This document shows, piece by piece, positions 57,869 to 64,000 of a stretch of DNA of 64,000 nucleotides. The translations under genes were made by a program, and so were the position numbers. Within the stretch, counting starts at the first letter, position 1. Every line of letters starts with the position of its first letter. Under the pieces are notes generated by a model. It worked only from the letters and a program-made list of their open reading frames with translations. It had not been told where the DNA came from and made no database searches. The DNA is from Dysgonomonas gadei ATCC BAA-286 (GTDB lineage: Bacteria; Bacteroidota; Bacteroidia; Bacteroidales; Dysgonomonadaceae): contig NZ_GL891980.1 of the NCBI RefSeq assembly GCF_000213555.1, positions 248,001-312,000 of the forward strand, read 5' to 3'.

Positions 57869-60547
57869 ATGAGACTAAAACTACAAATAGATTACCATAC
57901 CGATTGGGGACAGACTGTATATGTTTGCGGTTCAGTGCCTGCTTTGGGTAATTGGGAGAAGGATAAAGCCGCGGAAATGAAAAATATTTCTCCATCCATA
58001 TGGGAGCTGGAGATCGAAGCCGGTGATGTCACCGACATAGAATACCAATATCTGGTAAAAGACCAAAGCAACATAGTAGCTCACGAATGGGGAAGCCCGC
58101 ACTGGTTAAGGACAGAGACTGATAAACAGTTCGATGTGCAGGATGTATGGCGGGGGGTACCTCAACAGAAATTCCTTTACACATCGTGTTTCTCGGAAAG
58201 TTTTTTTGCTCATGGTGACAATGCGAAAGTCAAATATTATAAGAAGACTATCCTTATTAATGTTACCTGTGTGAATGTGAAGAAAAATCAGAAACTGATA
58301 CTTTGCGGAGCCTCGAAAGCATTAGGAGATTGGAAACCTGAAGATGCACTGTCTCTTACGCAGGTAAGATTCGGGAGCTGGCAGGTAGCAATCAATGCAC
58401 CACAGATAAAAACCACATTGGAATACAAACTTGCGATCTATGATAATAGCACGAAGAAAATTGTACATTGGGAAGAGGGTTTCAACCGTGTCTTATCACC
58501 ATTGCCTTCCTCTCCGGCAAAAGAAGATCTGGTTAAGGTGGAATCCATCGCCTACCGTTATGGCTGGCTGAACTGGAAAGCGGCGGGCGTATCCATCCCC
58601 GTATTTTCATTACGTTCGAACGACAGTTTCGGTATAGGTGAGTTCTCTGACCTGAGAAAGATGATCGATTGGGCTGTGGCGACCGGACAGAAAATAATAC
58701 AGGTATTGCCGATCAATGATACTACTATTACATACACCTGGATAGATTCGTATCCTTACAATGCGATCTCCATTTACGCATTGCATCCCATCTATCTGGG
58801 GCTGAAAGCATATCCATTGAAAGATGAGAATCTATATAATAAATACGAAAGAGAAGCAGGCGAACTCAACGTTCTGGAGAATGTCGATTATGACAGGGTT
58901 CTGGCTTTGAAATGGCGTTATATAAAAGATCTTTTCACCCAATCAGGCACAAATACATTAAAAAGCAAAGACTACCTGGCCTTTTATGAGCAGAACGAAG
59001 AATGGTTGTTCCCGTATGCCTGCTTCTCTTATCTTCGGGATAAATATGAAACCGCCAATTTCAGAAACTGGAAGACAAACAGTGCTTTTGATAAAAAGAA
59101 ACTTATTAAACTGGCCGAAACAGACAAAGAAGCAAAACATCATATCGAATTGTCATGTTTCACACAATACTTGCTCCACAAACAACTGGTAGATGTAAAA
59201 GAGTACGCACACCAGAATGAGGTCGTTCTCAAGGGTGATATCCCTATCGGTATCAGCCGCGATAGTGTGGAAGCATGGATGGAGCCGCATCTGTTCAACC
59301 TGGATGTACAGACGGGGGCGCCACCTGATGACTTTTCGTTTTTCGGACAAAACTGGGGATTTCCTACATATAATTGGGAAGAAATGGCAAAGGATGGTTA
59401 CCGTTGGTGGCTGAAACGCTTCCGCAAAATGGCAGACTATTTCGACGCTTACCGTATCGATCATATTCTGGGATTTTTCCGCATCTGGGAAATACCTTTG
59501 TCATCTGTTCAGGGATTGTTGGGATATTTTAGCCCGGCTCTTCCCCTTACGGCCGATGAAATCCGTTCTTACGGCCTTTGGTTCGATGAGGACAGGATGC
59601 TGAAACACTATATTCATGAAAATTTCCTGGGTAATATATTCGGCAGCTATGTTCCCGAGGTAATTGAAAAGTACCTCCAGTCTACCGGATGGCAGCGTTT
59701 CGAGCTGAAAGAAGAATTCGATACGCAGGCCAAGATTAAGGCTCATTTTACCGGCAGGGAGGATGAAAAATCAAGTTTTATCCGGGATGGTTTATACAGC
59801 TTATGTAACGAAGTTCTGTTTGTAAGAGACAAACGCGAACCAAACAAGTTCCATCCGCGTATAACCGCACAGTACAACTATTCGTACAGGGACTTGGACG
59901 ATAGCGCCAAAGAAGCGTTCAACAGGTTATATAATGAATTTTTCTATCGCCGCCATTCGCAGTATTGGCGCGATCAGGCGATGACTAAGCTGCCTACTCT
60001 TATTTCTTCGACTTCGATGCTTGTTTGCGGTGAAGATTTGGGTATGGTACCTGAATCTGTGCCTTCGGTGATGAACGAACTTCAGATATTGAGCCTCGAG
60101 ATAGAACGGATGCCAAAAGAACGGGAGGTATTGTTCAACGACCTGCATCACCTGCCATACCTGAGTGTTTGCACAACATCTACCCACGATATGTCGCCTC
60201 TCCGCTTGTGGTGGAAAGAAGACAGGCAGCTGACCCAGCAATATTACAATCAGGTATTGTGGAAGCAGGGCGCTGCTCCCGAAGAATGTACATCTGATTT
60301 GTGCGCACAGATTGTAAGTAATCATTTATATTCTCCGGCTATGCTTGCTATCCTGCCACTTCAGGACTGGCTGTCGATAGACGATAAACTGAAACGTCCG
60401 GTTGCTGAAGATGAGCGCATAAATGTCCCCGCTATATCGCAACACTATTGGCGGTACAGGATGCATCTTACCCTGGAAGAATTACTTGAAGCTACAGATT
60501 TTAACCGGAGGGTTAAATCGATGGTAGGTTCATCGGGGAGGGAATAG
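57869..60547 (+). CDS. malQ: 4-alpha-glucanotransferase with two N-terminal CBM20 domains (DPE2-like)
   Basis: This 892-residue cytoplasmic protein has no signal peptide. Two starch-binding CBM20 modules come first (about residues 1-105, with VYVCGSVPALGNW, and about 125-225, with LILCGASKALGDW). The GH77 catalytic domain follows: PVFSLRSNDSFGIGEFSDLRKMIDWA, the nucleophile Asp in YRIDHILGFFRIWEIP, acid/base Glu in VCGEDLGMVP and Asp in TSTHDMSPLRLWW. Two CBM20 modules before GH77 is the layout of plant DPE2 and its bacterial relatives, which act on maltose and branched glucan. A secreted GH13 enzyme and a LacI regulator lie downstream. Confidence 0.93.
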   Translation: MRLKLQIDYHTDWGQTVYVCGSVPALGNWEKDKAAEMKNISPSIWELEIEAGDVTDIEYQYLVKDQSNIVAHEWGSPHWLRTETDKQFDVQDVWRGVPQQKFLYTSCFSESFFAHGDNAKVKYYKKTILINVTCVNVKKNQKLILCGASKALGDWKPEDALSLTQVRFGSWQVAINAPQIKTTLEYKLAIYDNSTKKIVHWEEGFNRVLSPLPSSPAKEDLVKVESIAYRYGWLNWKAAGVSIPVFSLRSNDSFGIGEFSDLRKMIDWAVATGQKIIQVLPINDTTITYTWIDSYPYNAISIYALHPIYLGLKAYPLKDENLYNKYEREAGELNVLENVDYDRVLALKWRYIKDLFTQSGTNTLKSKDYLAFYEQNEEWLFPYACFSYLRDKYETANFRNWKTNSAFDKKKLIKLAETDKEAKHHIELSCFTQYLLHKQLVDVKEYAHQNEVVLKGDIPIGISRDSVEAWMEPHLFNLDVQTGAPPDDFSFFGQNWGFPTYNWEEMAKDGYRWWLKRFRKMADYFDAYRIDHILGFFRIWEIPLSSVQGLLGYFSPALPLTADEIRSYGLWFDEDRMLKHYIHENFLGNIFGSYVPEVIEKYLQSTGWQRFELKEEFDTQAKIKAHFTGREDEKSSFIRDGLYSLCNEVLFVRDKREPNKFHPRITAQYNYSYRDLDDSAKEAFNRLYNEFFYRRHSQYWRDQAMTKLPTLISSTSMLVCGEDLGMVPESVPSVMNELQILSLEIERMPKEREVLFNDLHHLPYLSVCTTSTHDMSPLRLWWKEDRQLTQQYYNQVLWKQGAAPEECTSDLCAQIVSNHLYSPAMLAILPLQDWLSIDDKLKRPVAEDERINVPAISQHYWRYRMHLTLEELLEATDFNRRVKSMVGSSGRE

Positions 60548-60559
60548 ATGTAATGGAAG

Positions 60560-61135
60560 AGTGAAAAATTAGATAATATCATACTGGTGACTGATGACTG
60601 AACAGGTGTTACTTTTTTATATAACTTTATCTATATTATTAGCCGTTAGCTATTAGCTTATAGCTCTTTGAAAAGATAATTAGCAGATTTGAAACATCGT
60701 TCAACGGAACGAAGCGTAGTTAAAATTAGTATATTAGCAAATGAGTGAAAGGTTGTAACTTTTGTAACCTTTTAACAAGTAATGAGTTTTAAGTAGTAAG
60801 TTGAAAGTTATATGAGATACGAGTAGACAAGACACGAGATACAAGTTGTTTACTGACGACTATTCACTGACGGGATATTTCGCTCTGATCGGTATGACAA
60901 GTTAATTATTAATTTTTCATTCTTAATTATTAATTGCTTTCCGTGTTACCTTTGTTACCTTTTAACTAAATGTAGTTAACGGATGCAAAAACGAGAAGGT
61001 GAGAACGATGAAAAAACTGTCAGATATGTCAGGTTTTAACTAAATGTAGTCAATAAACGTGAATTAAATGTCGGGGTTAGACTTTGCATTTTTGCGAGAG
61101 AATATTGTTTCAATTGTCTGTTAACTGAAAAAATG
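60560..61135 (+). repeat. AT-rich intergenic repeat region, copy B (paired-decamer family)
   Basis: No gene lies between 60548 and 61181. The region has the same parts as 2890-3451: a TTAGCTTATAGCTCTTTGAAA block (about 60650-60670), paired decamers at 60752-60774, 60943-60965 and 61017-61037, and a partial one near 60605. TTAACTAAATGTAGTTAA follows at 60962-60979, and a near-palindrome follows 61034. The GTTAGACTTTG ... TTTGCGAGAGAAT stretch corresponds to 3368-3400. Order and spacing in the 3' half match copy A (decamers, palindrome, ~35 bases, decamers, palindrome). Confidence 0.75.
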
Positions 61136-61181
61136 CAGGCGCGACAAAATCGACGTAAATCAAATATAAATTATATAGTAC

Positions 61182-63026
61182 ATGAAGAAAATCTATTTAG
61201 TATTATTACTTGTTTTTCTGAGTTTATCGGTTTTTGCAATCGATATAAAGACAGTAGATCCTGCTTTTTGGTGGTCAGGGATGAAAAATCCTGAATTGCA
61301 GGTATTGATACACGGAGAAGGTGTGGCTAAATCGGACGTAAGTATTACCTCAAAATCGGTAAGGCTGAAAGAAACTGTAAAGCTGGAAAGTCCTAATTAT
61401 CTTATCCTATATTTCGACTTATCTGAATCTCAACCGGAAAAGTTCGATATTGTGTTACAGCAGGGTAAGGACAAAAAAATAATTCCATATGAAGTAAAAG
61501 AACGGAAATCAGGCTCTGCCGACCGTGAAGGCTTCAATGCTTCGGATGTGCTTTATCTGATTATGCCCGACCGTTTTGCAAACGGAGATACATCGAATGA
61601 TGTGATTGCAGGGATGCGTGAAGCTAAAATAGACCGTAACGGACAATATGCCCGTCACGGCGGAGATTTTAAAGGAGTAAGCGACCGTGTGGATTATATA
61701 CACGATCTCGGTGTAACTGCCATCTGGTTCAATCCGGTGATGGAGAATGATATGCCGGAGGGTTCATATCACGGATATGCAACAACGGATTATTATAAAG
61801 TAGACCGGCGTTTCGGTTCTAATCAGGAGTTTGCAGACTTAGTGGATAAGGTTCATGCTAAAGGGATGAAAGTGGTGATGGATATGATTTTCAATCACTG
61901 TGGCAGTGAACATTTCTTCTTTAAGGACAGGCCATCTAAAGATTGGTTCAATTATCCTGACGGATATGTGCAGACTTCATATAAGACGGTTACACAGTTC
62001 GACCCGCACGTATCAGCATACGACTTTAAGAGATCCGCGGATGGTTGGTTTGTAGAGACTATGCCCGATTTGAACCAACGTAATCCGCATGTAGCCAAAT
62101 ATCTTATCCAGAATAGTATCTGGTGGATAGAATATGCCGGTATCGACGGTATTCGCCAGGATACGCATCCGTATGCCGATTATGACATGATGTCGGACTG
62201 GTGCAGGGAAGTTACAGAAGAATATCCCGATTTTAATATTGTAGGCGAGACATGGCTTAATACCAATGTAGGAGTAGCTTATTGGCAGAAAGACAGCAAG
62301 CTGGCTTATCCGAAGAATTCGTACCTGCGTTCGGTGATGGATTTTCCTCTTACAGATATAATGAACAGTGCATTCGATCAGGAAACTACAGATTGGGGGC
62401 AAGGCCTGTCGCGCATACATGAATATCTGGCTCAGGATATAGTTTATGCCGATCCTATGGAATTGCTTATCTTCCTTGACAACCATGATACATCACGTTT
62501 TTACAGGACCGAAGAACAAACTTCGAATCTGAACCGTTACAAACAGGCTCTTGCATTCCTGTTGACTACCCGTGGAATCCCGCAAATATATTATGGTACT
62601 GAAATATTAATGGCTGCCGATAAAGGAGAAGGAGACGGGTATCTGCGTCGCGATTTTCCCGGAGGATGGCAGGATGATAAGACGGATCTGTTCGTTTCGG
62701 CTAACAGAACGCCGCAACAGAACGAGGCTTTCGACTACCTCCGTAAATTATTGCAATGGAGAAAGGGGAATGAAGCTGTGTCAAAAGGAACTCTAAAGCA
62801 TTTTGTGACAAATAATAGTGTTTATGTTTATGAACGTAAATACAATGATAAGTCCGTTGTTGTATTCCTGTCAGGATCGGATAGTGAAAAAACGATAGAC
62901 CTTTCGCCATATAAAGAAGTGTTGCCGAAGAGTCAGGCAAAGGATGTTATAAGTGAAAATATTGTAAACTTAAGTAACGGGTCTTTAACATTGCAGCCTC
63001 GAAGTGTCTTGGTATTAGAATTTTGA
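61182..63026 (+). CDS. Secreted GH13 alpha-amylase/neopullulanase (SusA-like)
   Basis: This 614-residue protein has a signal peptide (MKKIYLVLLLVFLSLSVFA). An N-terminal beta domain (about 20-125, FWWSGMKNPELQVLIHG) matches the cyclomaltodextrinase N-terminal module. The GH13 barrel contains DVLYLIMPDRFANGD, the nucleophile Asp in DGIRQDTHPYADYDMM (R-x-D), acid/base Glu in NIVGETWL and Asp in FLDNHDTSRF. A C-terminal beta domain ends at LQPRSVLVLEF. It would cut alpha-1,4 (and pullulan) links in the periplasm, like SusA. No susC/D pair is seen in the window. The LacI gene follows after 37 bases. Confidence 0.93.
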   Translation: MKKIYLVLLLVFLSLSVFAIDIKTVDPAFWWSGMKNPELQVLIHGEGVAKSDVSITSKSVRLKETVKLESPNYLILYFDLSESQPEKFDIVLQQGKDKKIIPYEVKERKSGSADREGFNASDVLYLIMPDRFANGDTSNDVIAGMREAKIDRNGQYARHGGDFKGVSDRVDYIHDLGVTAIWFNPVMENDMPEGSYHGYATTDYYKVDRRFGSNQEFADLVDKVHAKGMKVVMDMIFNHCGSEHFFFKDRPSKDWFNYPDGYVQTSYKTVTQFDPHVSAYDFKRSADGWFVETMPDLNQRNPHVAKYLIQNSIWWIEYAGIDGIRQDTHPYADYDMMSDWCREVTEEYPDFNIVGETWLNTNVGVAYWQKDSKLAYPKNSYLRSVMDFPLTDIMNSAFDQETTDWGQGLSRIHEYLAQDIVYADPMELLIFLDNHDTSRFYRTEEQTSNLNRYKQALAFLLTTRGIPQIYYGTEILMAADKGEGDGYLRRDFPGGWQDDKTDLFVSANRTPQQNEAFDYLRKLLQWRKGNEAVSKGTLKHFVTNNSVYVYERKYNDKSVVVFLSGSDSEKTIDLSPYKEVLPKSQAKDVISENIVNLSNGSLTLQPRSVLVLEF

Positions 63027-63063
63027 TTACTTTTATACAAAGTAAATTCAAAATTTGGAGACG

Positions 63064-64000
63064 ATGAAAAAAGGGCCGTTAACAATTAAAGATATTGCTA
63101 AAGATTTGAATATATCGCCCTCGACCGTGTCGAGGGCTTTAAAAGATAATCCTGATATAAGTCTCGAAACCAGAAAACTGGTACAGGACTATGCGAAAAA
63201 ATATAAATATAAGCCAAATGCGTTGGCTTTGAGTCTGAGAACACAGCATACCAATATTATAGGAGTTATCGTTCCTGAATTGGCAAACCATTTCTTTTCC
63301 GGAGTATTATCGGGAATGGAGACTATTGCTGAGGAGAAAGACTATCATGTGATTGTATGCCAATCGTCGGAAGATTACCTGAAAGAGATACGGAATGTGC
63401 AGACTCTTATCAAAGCCCGTGTATGTGGCGTGTTGATTTCGCAGTCGAAAATGACTACAAAATACGACCATTTTCAGGAGTTGATAGATAATGATATACC
63501 GGTCATCTTTTTTGATCGTATTTGTACTGGAATTGACTCGGATAAGGTAGTGGTAGATGATTATTCGGGAACATTTACCGCTGTGGAATATATGATAAAG
63601 ACAGGTTGTAAGCGTATAGCCTTTTTTTCGGCCCCGTTGCATCTCGAAATATCCAAGAACAGGAGAAATGGCTATCTGGATGCATTGCGCAAATACCATC
63701 TGCCCGTAGATGAAAATCTGATGCGTATAGCTGATACCAAGCAGCTCGGTTATGAGAGAGCAATGGAGATCTTGCAGGAACCTGACAGGCCGGATGCATT
63801 TATGGCGATGAACGACTATACAGCCTCGGGTATATTACTGGCTACAAAAAAGCTTGGGTTGAAAGTGCCGGAAGAGGTTTCAATCTTCGGCTTTTCCAAT
63901 TCCAATATATCACAGGATACCGATCCCATGCTTACTACTATGGATCAGCATCCCAAAAAAGTAGGGGAGGAAGCGATGCAGCTTATGTTGGAGAAAATAG
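63064..64000 (+). CDS. LacI family transcriptional regulator, C-terminus beyond the window
   Basis: The ATG at 63064 opens a frame that is still open at the window end (312 codons). Residues 6-55 are the LacI HTH (LTIKDIAKDLNISPSTVSRALKDNPDISLETRKLVQDYAKKYKYKPNALALSLR). A periplasmic-binding-like sensor domain follows: TNIIGVIVPELANHFFSGVLSGMETIAEEKDYHVIVCQS, and PDAFMAMNDYTASGILLATKKLGLKVPEEVSIFGF. It most likely controls the adjacent alpha-glucan genes in response to a sugar, a role inferred from position. Only the last ~25 residues are expected to be missing. Confidence 0.93.
   Translation, partial: MKKGPLTIKDIAKDLNISPSTVSRALKDNPDISLETRKLVQDYAKKYKYKPNALALSLRTQHTNIIGVIVPELANHFFSGVLSGMETIAEEKDYHVIVCQSSEDYLKEIRNVQTLIKARVCGVLISQSKMTTKYDHFQELIDNDIPVIFFDRICTGIDSDKVVVDDYSGTFTAVEYMIKTGCKRIAFFSAPLHLEISKNRRNGYLDALRKYHLPVDENLMRIADTKQLGYERAMEILQEPDRPDAFMAMNDYTASGILLATKKLGLKVPEEVSIFGFSNSNISQDTDPMLTTMDQHPKKVGEEAMQLMLEKI

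Overview
The window is a stretch of chromosome from an anaerobic or microaerobic member of the Bacteroidota, most likely order Bacteroidales and perhaps a Dysgonomonas-like genus. The evidence is the type IX secretion core genes (gldK-L-M-N), the Bacteroidota promoter signature (TTG, about 20 bases, TAnnTTTG), lipoproteins with Cys-Gly/Ser-Asp/Glu signals, head-GIN (DUF2807), DUF2023, DUF6056 and Porin_10 families, and many ferredoxin-linked 2-oxoacid oxidoreductases. Genus placement is inference. The DNA is AT-rich, with one GC-richer island at 33.3-37.0 kb.

Layout: 1-5.8 kb holds a truncated asnB, a lipoprotein, rplU-rpmA, flavodoxin plus DUF2023, pdxH, a DUF4349 protein and a YbaK-type deacylase. 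6.0-8.7 kb is a four-subunit 2-oxoacid:ferredoxin oxidoreductase operon. 8.8-14.6 kb is the T9SS core on the minus strand, in which the GldK-like protein carries an N-terminal outer-membrane beta-barrel instead of a lipid anchor. 14.7-22.7 kb holds pyruvate:ferredoxin oxidoreductase, an AAA ATPase with a changed Walker B motif, a solute-binding protein and a porin. 22.9-30.7 kb is a histidine operon (hisG-D-C-B) interrupted by five accessory genes and preceded by a leader peptide with four consecutive His codons and an attenuator. 30.7-33.2 kb is a TPR/ECF sigma/anti-sigma/Spy-like locus.

33.3-37.0 kb is an accessory region: two related non-coding elements with terminal inverted repeats, in opposite orientation, enclose an HTH gene and a lipoprotein gene. 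37.4-42.6 kb encodes aconitase and citrate synthase with a DJ-1 and a GNAT gene between them. 42.6-48.9 kb carries a DUF2807 protein, DUF177-rpmF, fabH, der, a lipoprotein and smpB. 48.9-55.4 kb is metH enclosed by two paralogous multi-pass DUF6056 proteins. 55.4-57.5 kb has a metal ABC permease and a split threonine/serine exporter. 57.9-64 kb is alpha-glucan metabolism: a DPE2-like 4-alpha-glucanotransferase, a secreted GH13 enzyme and a LacI regulator cut by the window end.

Together the genes describe fermentative carbon metabolism (alpha-glucan breakdown, pyruvate and 2-oxoacid oxidation to reduced ferredoxin/flavodoxin, a partial oxidative TCA branch) with T9SS protein secretion. The items most worth a second look are the barrel-GldK fusion, the His attenuator with its interrupted operon, the TIR elements, and a paired-decamer intergenic repeat that recurs at least eleven times and also forms the 3' end of the HTH gene. 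I found no tRNA, rRNA, CRISPR array, complete insertion sequence or prophage.
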